Source: Paenibacillaceae bacterium | Lineage (GTDB): Bacteria > Bacillota > Clostridia > Lachnospirales > Lachnospiraceae | Reading direction: 5' to 3' | Length of the DNA stretch: 64,000 nt | NCBI GenBank assembly: GCA_015057705.1 | Contig: SVDU01000013.1 | Coordinates: 84,046-148,045 of the forward strand | Part shown: piece by piece, positions 26,418 to 35,799 of the stretch | Numbering within the stretch: position 1 is the stretch's first letter | Layout of the letters: each line of letters starts with the position of its first letter | Notes under the pieces: model-generated | Told to the model about the DNA's origin: nothing | Databases searched by the model: none | What the model saw: only the letters and a program-made list of their open reading frames with translations | Program-made: the position numbers and the translations under genes

Positions 26418-27857
26418 TTACATCTCAGACATCAGTTTACGAATCAAAGCCTCATACTTTTCATAGCCAGCCGGCGGCTCTAAAAGTTCAACTTCTCTTG
26501 GATTAGGTTCCGGATCCTTTGGTGTCGTCGCATCTATAATCAGTTTGGAATGCATTCCAGCAGGATATGAGGAGGGATCAAGAGGCATACCCGGACAGTT
26601 TGGAATCACCACAACGTCCTTATCCGGTCTCACACGGGTAGTCAGTGCCCACATAACCTGAGGGAGGTTAAACGGATCAACAAATTCATCAACAATAATA
26701 ATAATCTTACTGTACGAACCGCCATGAGGGGTGGAAAGAAGGCGGAATGCCACTTCTTTACCAAAACCGCCGAACCGTACCTTTGTGGAAATAATACAGC
26801 CGATACCATGAGTATACATGGCATTAACTGCCTGTACTTCAGGGAAATCCCGTTTGATCTGCTGGTAAAGAGGAACTGATGTATTTAAAGCCATAAGATA
26901 ATCGATTTCAGTCCACGGAATACCCAGATAAAGGTTTTCAAAAATAGGATTTGTTCTATGGGTTACATGAGTTATTGTAATCACACACTGGCGTCTGGAA
27001 CCTGAGTAGGAGCCCGGAAATTCTCCGAACGGGCCTTCTACCTCACGTACCCTTGGCTCAATATAACCTTCTAAAACAACTTCTGAACCAGCTGGAACAT
27101 ACAGATTTTCATAAAGATCGGACTGAACAATCTGTGTGGGAACGCCATCCTGGAGAGCACCTACAAATTCATACTCATTTTGAGTATACATAACAGGCGT
27201 AGATGCCATATAGGTTACCAGAGGACTGTTTCCAACTGTAATACAGATTGGAACCTTTTCATTCTTTCTCTCAGCAGCTTCCAACTGGATTGCAATGTCA
27301 TGAAATGCCAGCGCCTGGATTCCTACGCGATTCTTTCCCTTAACCTGAATGCGGTATGTACCAACATTTAACTTGTCAAAATTATCGGGCTCGTTGGGAT
27401 CTGCCGTGATAATAGACGCTTTGGAAAGGAAGAAACCGCCATCCTGATCATTGATTCGGTATAAGGGAAGGAGTTCAAACAGGTTGATATCCTCCGCTTT
27501 ATCAATGGTGTTTTCCTTACAGGGTGCTTCTTCTCTTTTCAGAATTTCAGGCTTAACCGGGAATCGGTCCCATCTGCGGTTAATCTCATGGAACTGCTCT
27601 TTGGTAGATGCCGTTTTATCCATGCCAAGCATCAGAGCATGATTGGCCCATGAACCATGCACATTGGTAACTACGCTGTAAGGATATCCTTTTACCTTTT
27701 CAAATAAAACCGCCGGACCACTCTCTATGTTTGCCGCTGCTCTGCCTGCCGCCGCAATATCCGGTTCTGGATTAACCTCCTCCTTAATTCGTACTAACTG
27801 ACCGTTTTCTTCCAGAGTGGAAAGGAAACTGCGCAAATCCTGATAAACTTTTGCCAT
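26418..27857 (-). CDS. bsdC: UbiD-family prenylated-FMN decarboxylase (BsdC/VdcC type)
   Basis: 479 residues, full length. The Glu-Arg-Glu catalytic set of UbiD enzymes is visible: R169 in NVGTYRIQVKG, and E274 and E279 in EGPFGE. Metal and cofactor neighbours GNSPLVTYMAST and HDIAIQLEAA are also present. With BsdD and UbiX in the same operon this is a BsdBCD/VdcBCD-like system, expected to remove CO2 reversibly from a hydroxybenzoate-type acid (4-hydroxybenzoate, vanillate, protocatechuate or gallate); the exact substrate cannot be read. First gene of the operon, with promoter at 27931-27959. Confidence 0.93.
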   Translation of the reverse strand: MAKVYQDLRSFLSTLEENGQLVRIKEEVNPEPDIAAAGRAAANIESGPAVLFEKVKGYPYSVVTNVHGSWANHALMLGMDKTASTKEQFHEINRRWDRFPVKPEILKREEAPCKENTIDKAEDINLFELLPLYRINDQDGGFFLSKASIITADPNEPDNFDKLNVGTYRIQVKGKNRVGIQALAFHDIAIQLEAAERKNEKVPICITVGNSPLVTYMASTPVMYTQNEYEFVGALQDGVPTQIVQSDLYENLYVPAGSEVVLEGYIEPRVREVEGPFGEFPGSYSGSRRQCVITITHVTHRTNPIFENLYLGIPWTEIDYLMALNTSVPLYQQIKRDFPEVQAVNAMYTHGIGCIISTKVRFGGFGKEVAFRLLSTPHGGSYSKIIIIVDEFVDPFNLPQVMWALTTRVRPDKDVVVIPNCPGMPLDPSSYPAGMHSKLIIDATTPKDPEPNPREVELLEPPAGYEKYEALIRKLMSEM

Positions 27858-27930
27858 AAATTTTCCTCCTGATATTCTTCATATGATGCTGATACGGTTC
27901 CCAGCTGGATTATTTTTCCAACATGGTTAA

Positions 27931-27959
27931 ATTATAATCAATTACAATTTTCGTGGCAA
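27931..27959 (-). promoter_or_regulatory. Promoter of the bsdC-idi operon
   Basis: Minus strand: -35 TTGCCA (27954-27959), 17-base spacer, -10 TATAAT (27931-27936). Predicted start near 27924, about 67 bases before the bsdC ATG. Confidence 0.75.
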
Positions 27960-27980
27960 TTCGATTAAATTCGCGCAACT

Positions 27981-27995
27981 ATTCCATTATGGAAT
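27981..27995. promoter_or_regulatory. LysR-type binding palindrome upstream of the bsdC promoter
   Basis: Perfect palindrome ATTCCAT-T-ATGGAAT containing the T-N11-A core of LysR sites. Its centre is about 64 bases upstream of the predicted bsdC start, the position where LysR regulators usually bind their recognition site. Confidence 0.65.
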
Positions 27996-28263
27996 TAAAA
28001 AAGCTTTATATTTTTCAATTATGATTCATAGCAAACCAGAAACCCAAAACAAACCAATTATAAATACGCATTTTAATGCACTTCATCAGTAAAATGATAG
28101 TTAATTTTATATTTTTTTAATATTTAAAAGTATTCTAAAATGTCATGACAAAATAGTATAAACATATTTTCCTTCTCATCATTCTGTATTATAATAGTGA
28201 TAATGACAAAACGTACATCTGAGCTTTAATTTTTACGATTTATTAGTAACTTAAGGGGGCTAT

Positions 28264-29172
28264 TTGATTATGACAAAATGGATTGATGATTTCTTAGCAT
28301 TGGCAAAGTACAAAAATTTTTCTACCGCTGCCGAAAGCATTTATATTTCCCAGTCTGCTTTATCAAAACACATTAAGGCAATTGAGATTGAGTTGGGAAT
28401 TGTACTGTTTATTAGAAGTAATACAAAGGCAGAACTGACAGAAGCAGGCAATGTCTATCTGGAATATGCACTAAACATCAGAAAGTGTACTCAGGACTTA
28501 AGAACCAAATTGGAAAAGTTTGGTTCCTCCTGTTATGTTACAAATCTGACACTGGGAACGATTCCCTGTCTGGCTGAAAGCGGGATCATGCAGATGCTTC
28601 TTGACTTTCAGGAGAAATTCGGCAATTATTCTATCGAAATTGTAGAAGATGATCAGTCAAATCTGCTTAAGATGCTTTCTCAGCAAGAGATTGATGCTGC
28701 TATCTGCCGCACTGACTTAATGACTGATCCCGAATATGATACTGTTTCTCTGGTCTCAGATGAGATGGTCCTGATTTGCAGCAAAAATGTATTCCCGTTC
28801 GAACAAGGCAGTGAGATTGATTTAAATGGCTTTAAATTTGATAATATCTACACCATTGCCAAGGAGTCTGATATTTACCGGCTGACAAAAAAACAACTTT
28901 ATGATATTGGATACACAGGCAGTATTGCAGGGACATTTCCCCGGCATATGATGCTTCTATCTTTTTTGTCTCAAAAAGGCGGCTGCGCCATTTTACCCAG
29001 ACAGCTTGCTAATCTACAGATGTTTCCTAACCTTACATATTACAGAATCAGAGATTCGGTTAAAACAAATATTGGTTTTGCCAAATTATCCTCCAACTGT
29101 ATCAATCCCCAACTAGTCGACAAATCCAATATGTTGTATGAATATTTAAAAGAACAGAAAGAACTTTTGTAA
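28264..29172 (+). CDS. LysR-family transcriptional regulator
   Basis: About 300 residues. N-terminal winged helix with FSTAAESIYISQSALSKHIKAIE, followed by LysR_substrate domain (about residues 90-295). Two starts fit: TTG at 28264 (five bases from AAGGGGG) and ATG at 28270 (eleven bases); I cannot decide. Divergent from the bsdC operon and followed by an unrelated gene, it is the natural regulator of hydroxyarylate decarboxylation, probably with the aromatic acid as coinducer. The inducer is an inference. Confidence 0.9.
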   Translation: MIMTKWIDDFLALAKYKNFSTAAESIYISQSALSKHIKAIEIELGIVLFIRSNTKAELTEAGNVYLEYALNIRKCTQDLRTKLEKFGSSCYVTNLTLGTIPCLAESGIMQMLLDFQEKFGNYSIEIVEDDQSNLLKMLSQQEIDAAICRTDLMTDPEYDTVSLVSDEMVLICSKNVFPFEQGSEIDLNGFKFDNIYTIAKESDIYRLTKKQLYDIGYTGSIAGTFPRHMMLLSFLSQKGGCAILPRQLANLQMFPNLTYYRIRDSVKTNIGFAKLSSNCINPQLVDKSNMLYEYLKEQKELL

Positions 29173-29296
29173 GTATACTGGCTGCGTGATGCTTCCTGTT
29201 TCTTCCTTTTATGATCTATTGACACTTGCCATGGAATTCGTTATAATTCTTTAAAGTTCCAGTTGAGGTAAGCGTTACAATTATACGGAGGTATGA

Positions 29297-29548
29297 ATGA
29301 TGAAATATAAAACACACGGAGTCTGTTCCCAGGAAATCAATTTTGAAATAGAAGGAAGTAAGGTTGGTCATGTACAGTTTGTAGGCGGTTGCTCAGGAAA
29401 TACACAGGGCGTATCAAGACTGGTAGAGGGCATGGAGGTTGATGATGCCATTCGCCGTCTGGAAGGAATCAAATGCGGCTTTCGTCCTACTTCCTGCCCG
29501 GATCAGCTGTCCAAAGCATTAAAAGAGTATAAGGAAAGCAAACAATAG
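29297..29548 (+). CDS. TSCPD-domain protein (TIGR03905-like)
   Basis: 83 residues; GGAGG lies five bases before the ATG at 29297, and a second ATG follows directly at 29300. The TSCPD pattern is clear: GVCSQEINFEIEG, VQFVGGCSGNTQGVSRLVEGM, then IKCGFRPTSCPDQLSKAL, with four conserved cysteines suggesting a metal site. The same domain occurs at the C-terminus of some ribonucleotide reductases; the free-standing form has no assigned function. Confidence 0.88.
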   Translation: MMKYKTHGVCSQEINFEIEGSKVGHVQFVGGCSGNTQGVSRLVEGMEVDDAIRRLEGIKCGFRPTSCPDQLSKALKEYKESKQ

Positions 29549-29568
29549 TTTTTCATACATGAAAAAAA

Positions 29569-29616
29569 GCATATAGAGATGACGAGTATACCCGATCATT
29601 TCTATATGCTTTTTTC
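29569..29616 (+). terminator. Intrinsic terminator after the TSCPD gene
   Basis: GCATATAGA (29569-29577) pairs with TCTATATGC (29601-29609), followed by TTTTTT; the A-run before the stem makes it usable on both strands. Confidence 0.8.
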
Positions 29617-29696
29617 TTATTTATATTCTATTCACCTGATAATTATAGTATTATTTATGACATTTTGGAATAATTTGATAATCCCTTTCTTTTTTA

Positions 29697-29725
29697 TTGA
29701 CAATTGTTTTTTACTATTTTAGTAT
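29697..29725 (+). promoter_or_regulatory. Promoter of the pectate lyase gene
   Basis: -35 TTGACA (29697-29702), 17-base spacer, -10 TAGTAT (29720-29725); about 80 bases before the ATG at 29805. No clear operator was seen. Confidence 0.7.
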
Positions 29726-29804
29726 CTAATTATAGTTTATGTAGCTAGAAATACCGGGCCAAATAACTGGCACGGAATCTAGATAGAATGAAAGGGGATA
29801 AAAA

Positions 29805-30827
29805 ATGAGAAATGGAAAAAGAATCATCAGTATCATCACAACCTGCTTTATGGTCACCAGTTTATGTGTCATGAGTCCCACACCAGCGCATGGTGCTTCA
29901 AAGGAGTACTATGTTTCTGCAAGCGGCAGCGACTCCAATAACGGACAGTCGAAAGACAAGCCTTATAAGACCATTGATAAGGCATTAGGCAACGCTTCCG
30001 CAGGTACTACCATCTATTTAATGAATGGGACCTACAAATCATCTAATACCTACAAATTAAGCAAAAGCGGTACTTCCGGTTCACCAATCCGGATTATGAA
30101 TTACAGCGGTCACAAGCCAGTTGTTGATTTTTCAACCCAGCCATATGCTGACAGCTCAAGAGGCTTCCAGATTACAGGAAACTATTGGGTTATATCCGGT
30201 CTTACCATTCAGAACGCGGGAGATAACGGAATACATATCAGCGGAGGCAACAACAAGATTACTGACTGCTTCATTACTAAATGTGGAGACACCGGCCTTC
30301 AGATGAGTAACGGGGCGTACAATAATGAAATCACCCGTGTTACCTCTACTTATAACTACGACTCCAAAACCAACGGAGAGAATGCAGATGGCTTTGCGGC
30401 CAAGTTAAGCATCGGAAGCGGCAATGTATTTAGAAACTGTAATGCTCTTAACAATTCTGATGACGGCTTTGACTTCTATTCTGCAGGCAATGCAGTTAAA
30501 TTATACAACTGCGAAGCCTCTTACAACGGAAAAGGCAATGGAAACGGACAGGGCTTTAAAGTAGGTGGAAATTATACCAGCGACAACCATTATCTGGAAG
30601 GCTGCATTGCCATTGGCAATAAAAAAAGAGGATATGACCAGAATAACAATACCGGTTATATCACTCTCAAAAATTGTACAGCAAAGAATAACAACGTTAA
30701 TTTCTACTTCCCAAAAGCTCCTTCCTCAGGAACTCATAAGTTTTCAGACTGCATCTCCAGCGGCGGTGCAAGTAAAGATGTCATTGTAGGCGCTACAGTC
30801 GTCAACTGCTCTTTTAACACCAAATAA
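29805..30827 (+). CDS. Secreted pectate lyase, polysaccharide lyase family 9 type
   Basis: 340 residues with a Sec signal peptide (basic start, hydrophobic core, cleavage near AHGA-S, about residue 31). The mature part begins with YYVSASGSDSNNGQSKDKPYKTIDKAL, split here as YYVSASGSDS then KPYKTIDKAL, as in right-handed beta-helix lyases. ENADGFAAKLSIGSGNVFRN and NSDDGFDFY match the calcium-binding Asp cluster of PL9 enzymes such as Pel9A/PelL; a following GNGQGFKVGG may hold the catalytic Lys. It should cleave polygalacturonate outside the cell by beta-elimination. GAAAGGGGA precedes the ATG. It is a single-gene transcript. Confidence 0.85.
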   Translation: MRNGKRIISIITTCFMVTSLCVMSPTPAHGASKEYYVSASGSDSNNGQSKDKPYKTIDKALGNASAGTTIYLMNGTYKSSNTYKLSKSGTSGSPIRIMNYSGHKPVVDFSTQPYADSSRGFQITGNYWVISGLTIQNAGDNGIHISGGNNKITDCFITKCGDTGLQMSNGAYNNEITRVTSTYNYDSKTNGENADGFAAKLSIGSGNVFRNCNALNNSDDGFDFYSAGNAVKLYNCEASYNGKGNGNGQGFKVGGNYTSDNHYLEGCIAIGNKKRGYDQNNNTGYITLKNCTAKNNNVNFYFPKAPSSGTHKFSDCISSGGASKDVIVGATVVNCSFNTK

Positions 30828-30836
30828 TTACAAATC

Positions 30837-30873
30837 GCCGGTTCTCCAATCGTCTGGAGGACCGGCTTTTTTT
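30837..30873 (+). terminator. Intrinsic terminator after the pectate lyase gene
   Basis: GCCGGT-CTCCA paired with TGGAG-ACCGGC (30837-30866), followed by seven T. Confidence 0.9.
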
Positions 30874-30887
30874 AGTCTTATAAGATA

Positions 30888-31505
30888 TCACCGGTCAAGC
30901 AGCTTACACAAGGCAACGCCGATTACCGTTGAAAACAAGGTTGCTGCAATGGCCGGCCCAACAATTGCTGTTGGATCAGGACTGCCATACTGGCTTCTGT
31001 AAGCAATCATATTGACAGGAATTAACTGGAGCGACGATATGTTAATAATCATAAACGTGCACATCTCATTATTGGCAGTACCATCGGAAACCGGTTTGGG
31101 GATCTTCTTTCCCTGAGAATACTCTTTTCTTCTGGTCTCCTCTAAATCCTTTAACGATTCCATTGCCTTCAGACCAGCAGGTGTCGCTGCCCATCCAAGG
31201 CCCAGAATGTTTGCAATGATATTGGTAGAAATATACTCCAGGGATGGATGCTTTTCAGGTATCTTTGGAAACAAAAAATGAAGCACTGGCCCCATTTTGG
31301 CTGACAACCGTTCAATCAGCCCTGATTTCCTCCCGATTTCCATCAGTCCGGTCCAGAAAGACATAATTCCAAGCATGGTAATACACAGCATCACCGCTTC
31401 CTTTGCAGAAGTTAAAGCTCCGTCTGTTACAGCACTTAAATTTCCATGAAGTGCTCCCCAGATAACTCCTATCAATAACATAAATGCCCAGAGATAATTT
31501 AACAT
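30888..31505 (-). CDS. spmA: Spore maturation protein A
   Basis: 205 residues, membrane protein with nucleoside-recognition (Gate) domain. Recognisable: LCITMLGIMSFWTGLMEIGRKSGL, NIIANILGLGWAATPAGLKAM and EMCTFMIINISSLQLIPVN. SpmA acts with SpmB in dehydration of the spore core in Bacillus and Clostridium. No spmB follows: the frame ends 14 bases before a terminator of the opposite gene. The partner would have to be elsewhere. Confidence 0.9.
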   Translation of the reverse strand: MLNYLWAFMLLIGVIWGALHGNLSAVTDGALTSAKEAVMLCITMLGIMSFWTGLMEIGRKSGLIERLSAKMGPVLHFLFPKIPEKHPSLEYISTNIIANILGLGWAATPAGLKAMESLKDLEETRRKEYSQGKKIPKPVSDGTANNEMCTFMIINISSLQLIPVNMIAYRSQYGSPDPTAIVGPAIAATLFSTVIGVALCKLLDR

Positions 31506-31569
31506 CCATCACTCCACATTTCTATGTTTTCTTTTTATCCTATTCCTAAAAAGAAGAGTTTATGAAATG

Positions 31570-32691
31570 TTATTCTCCAAAAACAAGATCTTTCATTACT
31601 TCATCAACCGTTTCCATCTTCTCTGCCCGGTAAGCATTGCTGCCGCAAAATACCAGTCCATCTTCGGTTCTTCCTTCCGCCGATGAGATTAAAGCTTTTG
31701 TAATGCAGTAGGGTATGGTTTTTCTGTCACACTTCTCCAGACAATCGTAGCAGTGATCCAGTTTAAAGGGGGTATTGGCCACATGATCCAAAAACGGATT
31801 TTTTATTGCTCTGCCTGGCATTCCAACCGGACTTTTTGTAATTACAATATCCTCTTTGGATGACTTTATATAAGCTTTCTTAAATTCTTCTGGAGCATCG
31901 CATTCCTGAGTTGTGACAAACCTGGTTGCAACCTGGACACCGTCAGCACCCAGATCAATCTGATGCATAACATCCTCATGGGTATAGATACCGCCAGCAG
32001 TCACTACCGGTATTACTTTATTATACTTTTCCCCGTACTCTCTTACAAGCCGGATAATACCCCTTACCTCTTCGTCATATTTCGCCTGTTGAAAGGTGTG
32101 TTCCACATCCGCGGTATCAACACCCAGTTCTGATAAGTCTTCTCTGGAAAATCCCAGATGGCCGCCTGCCAGGGGGCCTTCCACAACAACCAGATCCGGA
32201 GCCTGGTTAAATTTACGGTCCCACATCTTACAGATAACCATAGCAGACTTTACAGTAGAAACAATGGGGGCAATTTTTGTTTTCAGTTTAATACCAGCTT
32301 CTTCTGCAGCCTCCGCCACATACTCTGGAAGACTTACAGGAAGACCGGCTCCTGAAATGATGATATCAGCACCTGCTATCACCGCTTTTTTCACATAGCT
32401 TGCATAATTCTTGGTGGCAACCATAATATTAAAGCCTATAATTCCCTCTGGAGCAATCTCCCTGGCCTTCTTCATTTCCTCACCAATCGCACGTAAATTG
32501 GCTTCCAGAGGATTCTTAAGGAAATCGGGCTGTTTAAAACCAATCTGAGCCGTTGAAATAATACCAACCCCTCCTGCCTTAGCCACAGCTCCTGCAAGAG
32601 AGGAAAGGCTGATTCCAACTCCCATTCCACCCTGAATTACCGGATATTTTGCCACCAGATCTCCTATTACCAATGGTTTTAATGTTCCCAT
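31570..32691 (-). CDS. Nitronate monooxygenase-family FMN protein (FabK paralogue)
   Basis: 373 residues from the ATG at 32691, which overlaps the accDA stop by one base (TGATG). TIM-barrel NMO/FabK pattern: YPVIQGGMGVGISLSSLAGAV, VVVEGPLAGGHLG, VVTAGGIYTHEDV and DGVQVATRFVTT. A C-terminal extension carries four cysteines (CYDCLEKCDRKTIPYC) that the true FabK lacks. It may detoxify nitronates or act on an enoyl-acyl chain; the operon position favours a lipid-linked role, but the family is broad. Confidence 0.85.
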   Translation of the reverse strand: MGTLKPLVIGDLVAKYPVIQGGMGVGISLSSLAGAVAKAGGVGIISTAQIGFKQPDFLKNPLEANLRAIGEEMKKAREIAPEGIIGFNIMVATKNYASYVKKAVIAGADIIISGAGLPVSLPEYVAEAAEEAGIKLKTKIAPIVSTVKSAMVICKMWDRKFNQAPDLVVVEGPLAGGHLGFSREDLSELGVDTADVEHTFQQAKYDEEVRGIIRLVREYGEKYNKVIPVVTAGGIYTHEDVMHQIDLGADGVQVATRFVTTQECDAPEEFKKAYIKSSKEDIVITKSPVGMPGRAIKNPFLDHVANTPFKLDHCYDCLEKCDRKTIPYCITKALISSAEGRTEDGLVFCGSNAYRAEKMETVDEVMKDLVFGE

Positions 32692-34415
32692 CACATTCTC
32701 CTAAATCTATCATATCTTTGATTTGTCAGTTCTTCTTTCGTCATGGTAAGGTATCTGGCAAAAAACTCTATCATTGCCCGGTCCATTTCCTTAGCAATCT
32801 CCGGAATATTTTCTGCACAGGCAGGCTCTTCCTCCGGTATCACCCGTTCAATAAGACCAAGATCCATCAGATCCTTAGCCGTGATCTTCATGACTCTGGC
32901 TGCATCATTTGCTTTTTTACTGTCTTTATACAATATAGAGGCAAAGCCTTCCGGAGACAGAATGGAATAAATAGAGTTCTCCATCATCCAGACTTCATTT
33001 CCAACTGCCATGGCAAGAGCACCTCCGCTTCCGCCCTCTCCAATCACAATAGAAAGAACCGGTACTGTTAAATCTGCCATTTCAAATAAGTTTCTGGCAA
33101 TGGCTTCTCCCTGTCCCCGCTCCTCTGCCTCAAGACCGCAGAACGCACCCGGCGTATCCACAAAACAGATAATGGGGCGGTTAAAGCTCTCTGCCTGTTT
33201 CATCAGCCTTAAGGCTTTTCTATAACCTTCTGGTGAAGGCATACCAAAATTACGTCTGATGTTATCCTTTGTATTCTTACCTTTTTCCTGCCCGATCACA
33301 GTGACAGGCATTCCATGAAAGGATGCAATTCCGCCTATAATTGCTCCGTCATCTTTAAAGTAACGGTCTCCGGCAAACTCCATAAAATCATCAAAGAGCT
33401 GACGAATATAATCCGAAGCTACCGGGCGGTCCGCACTTCTTGACAGCTGCACCGTATCCCATGGGCTTCGTTTATTCTTTTTGGGCCAGAACCCACTCTT
33501 TTTTCCACAGGCATATTCATTTGCTTCCTGGTTATCCACACAAAAACTTTCCTTGTTGTGGGGATTGTGGAGCTTTAAGATAGATGTTAATATATCCTTC
33601 ATCTCTTCTCTTGGAACGATCTTATCAACAAATCCATGTTCCAGTAAAAATTCAGCCCTCTGAAAGCCTTCCGGCAGTTTCTGGCCAATTGTCTGTTCAA
33701 TGACCCGGGGGCCCGCAAAACCAATTAAAGCCCCTGGTTCAGCCAGAATAATATCTCCAAGCATTGCGAAGCTTGCGGTGACACCACCAGTTGTTGGATC
33801 AGTAAGAACACTGACATAAAGCTGCCCTGCCTTATGATGGCGTTTTAATGCTGCAGAAGTTTTCGCCATCTGCATTAAGGACACGATTCCCTCCTGCATT
33901 CTGGCTCCACCAGAACAGGCGAATAAAATTACAGGAAGTTTCTCAACAGTCGCACGCTCAACAGCTCTGGCGATCTTTTCTCCTACTGCATGCCCCATGC
34001 TGCTCATAATAAACCCGGCATCACAGACGCCAAGCACAGCTTTCTGGCCGCTAATTTCACAGACACCTGTCACAATTGCTTCTGACAGTCCTGTTTTTTC
34101 TCTGGCTGCCGCAACCTTCTTTTCATACCCCGGGAAATCAAGAGGATTCTCAAATTCCATCTCTTTATCCCATTCTTCAAAGGTTCCTGCATCTGCTGTC
34201 ATTTCAATTCTCTGAAAGGCATGAATTCTGAAGTATCCCTTACACTTTGGACAAACGTAATGATTATTTCTTACATCCTCCGCATAGATTGGCTGACAGC
34301 ATTTATTGCACTTTTTCCAAAGTCCCTCCGGAATATTTGGTTCTCCGGTTTTCTCCACTGTCCTGTATTTGCTGTCAATCAGGGTATAAGTTTTCTTAAA
34401 CATTTCTTTTAACAT
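32691..34415 (-). CDS. accDA: Fused acetyl-CoA carboxylase carboxyltransferase, beta-alpha (AccD-AccA)
   Basis: 574 residues; the beta and alpha subunits, separate in E. coli, are one chain. AccD half (about 1-290): zinc ribbon C36-x2-C39 and C55-x2-C58, then the crotonase-like core with [12 protein letters not shown]. AccA half (about 300-574): [40 protein letters not shown] and [17 protein letters not shown]. It moves the carboxyl group from biotin to acetyl-CoA to form malonyl-CoA. It follows accC by 21 bases. I see no frameshift; the joint is a continuous frame. Confidence 0.95.
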   Translation of the reverse strand: MLKEMFKKTYTLIDSKYRTVEKTGEPNIPEGLWKKCNKCCQPIYAEDVRNNHYVCPKCKGYFRIHAFQRIEMTADAGTFEEWDKEMEFENPLDFPGYEKKVAAAREKTGLSEAIVTGVCEISGQKAVLGVCDAGFIMSSMGHAVGEKIARAVERATVEKLPVILFACSGGARMQEGIVSLMQMAKTSAALKRHHKAGQLYVSVLTDPTTGGVTASFAMLGDIILAEPGALIGFAGPRVIEQTIGQKLPEGFQRAEFLLEHGFVDKIVPREEMKDILTSILKLHNPHNKESFCVDNQEANEYACGKKSGFWPKKNKRSPWDTVQLSRSADRPVASDYIRQLFDDFMEFAGDRYFKDDGAIIGGIASFHGMPVTVIGQEKGKNTKDNIRRNFGMPSPEGYRKALRLMKQAESFNRPIICFVDTPGAFCGLEAEERGQGEAIARNLFEMADLTVPVLSIVIGEGGSGGALAMAVGNEVWMMENSIYSILSPEGFASILYKDSKKANDAARVMKITAKDLMDLGLIERVIPEEEPACAENIPEIAKEMDRAMIEFFARYLTMTKEELTNQRYDRFRRM

Positions 34416-34436
34416 AAGATCTGCTCCTTTCCCTGT

Positions 34437-35789
34437 TTACCGGACATAATCCGGGAAGAATTTGGGAATAAAGTCTGTATCCACATCACCATCCCGATAT
34501 GCATCATGACTTAATATATCAAACTGAAAATCTATATTAGTTTCAATTCCTTCGATAATAAGCTCCCCAAGGGCGCTTCTCATCTTGGCAATGGCTTCCG
34601 TACGGTCTTTCCCATGGACGATCAGCTTCATCAGCATGGAATCATAATTTGCAGGAACCTTATAATCATTGTAAATATGGGTATCAATTCGTACACCATT
34701 GCCTCCCGGCACGTGAACATTTTTAATAAGACCAGGACATGGCATAAAGTTTTTTGATGGATTTTCCGCATTAATTCTGCATTCAATGGCATGGCCGGAG
34801 ATTGTTATATCAGACTGTGATACACTAAGAGGTTCACCAGCTGCAATGCGGATCTGTTCTTTTATGAGATCCAGTCCGGTTACCATTTCTGTTACCGGAT
34901 GCTCCACCTGAATTCTTGTATTCATCTCCATAAAATAAAAATTCTTATCCTTATCCAGCAAAAATTCAATGGTACCTGCATTCACATAGCCTACTGCCTT
35001 TGCTGCACGTACTGCAACCTCGCCCATCTGATGGCGAAGCTCCTCAGAAATTGCAGCTGAAGGGGATTCCTCCAGAACCTTCTGGTGACGCCTCTGAATC
35101 GAACAATCCCGTTCTCCCAGATGAATGACATGCCCCATCTGATCTGCAAGTATCTGAAATTCAATATGTCTTGGCTTTTCAATATATTTCTCAATGTACA
35201 TGGTATCGTCGGAAAATCCTTTTACCGATTCCATCTGTGCATTTTTAAAATTGGCTTCAAAGTCTTCCATACCCCTTGAAATACGCATCCCTTTTCCGCC
35301 GCCCCCTGATGAGGCCTTGATCATAACCGGAAAACCGATCCGCTCTGCCATTTGTCTGGCTTCTTCCACGTGATGAACGGCTTCCTTTCCGCCTGGTACT
35401 ACCGGTACGCCTGCTTCCATCATGGTTTTTCTGGCTTCCGATTTATTTCCCATTTTATTGATAATTCCGGCATCTGGTCCGATAAATGTAATGTTGCATT
35501 TCTGACAGAGTTCTGCAAATCGGGCGTTCTCAGAAAGAAATCCAAATCCCGGATGAATTGCGTCTGCTTTCATGGCTACGGTAGCAGTGAGAATCCGTTC
35601 CATATTTAAATAGCTCTGAGTGGACGGTGCCGGTCCGATGCAGATGGCTTCATCTGCCAGAAGGGTATGAAGGCTTTCCCGATCTGCTTCCGAGTATACA
35701 GCAACCGTTTTAATTCCCATCTCCCTGCATGCTCTTATGATTCTTACCGCAATCTCACCGCGGTTGGCAATTAAAATCTTATCAAACAT
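34437..35789 (-). CDS. accC: Acetyl-CoA carboxylase, biotin carboxylase subunit
   Basis: 450 residues from the ATG at 35789 (AGGTGGAG seven bases before). ATP-grasp enzyme with FDKILIANRGEIAVRIIRA at the N-terminus, the Gly-rich ATP loop KASSGGGGKGMRI, the ERDCSIQRRHQK bicarbonate/biotin segment, and EMNTRIQVEHPVTEMV. It carboxylates the biotin on AccB using ATP and bicarbonate. Placed between fabZ (10-base gap) and accDA. Confidence 0.97.
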   Translation of the reverse strand: MFDKILIANRGEIAVRIIRACREMGIKTVAVYSEADRESLHTLLADEAICIGPAPSTQSYLNMERILTATVAMKADAIHPGFGFLSENARFAELCQKCNITFIGPDAGIINKMGNKSEARKTMMEAGVPVVPGGKEAVHHVEEARQMAERIGFPVMIKASSGGGGKGMRISRGMEDFEANFKNAQMESVKGFSDDTMYIEKYIEKPRHIEFQILADQMGHVIHLGERDCSIQRRHQKVLEESPSAAISEELRHQMGEVAVRAAKAVGYVNAGTIEFLLDKDKNFYFMEMNTRIQVEHPVTEMVTGLDLIKEQIRIAAGEPLSVSQSDITISGHAIECRINAENPSKNFMPCPGLIKNVHVPGGNGVRIDTHIYNDYKVPANYDSMLMKLIVHGKDRTEAIAKMRSALGELIIEGIETNIDFQFDILSHDAYRDGDVDTDFIPKFFPDYVR

Positions 35790-35799
35790 CGGTCTCCAC

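Larger units (their letters stand above)
27858..28263. other. Divergent control region between bsdC and lysR
   Basis: About 400 bases without a gene, AT-rich. It holds the bsdC promoter, a LysR-type palindrome, a perfect 10-base palindrome TGTCATGACA (28140-28149, inside 28140-28150 AT-rich DNA) and a possible lysR -10 TATAAT (28190-28195) without a good -35. Confidence 0.6.

Noticed and set aside
27960..28140. Small gene between bsdC and lysR
   Set aside because: No frame with a ribosome site; the sequence is AT-rich and holds promoter and palindrome elements.
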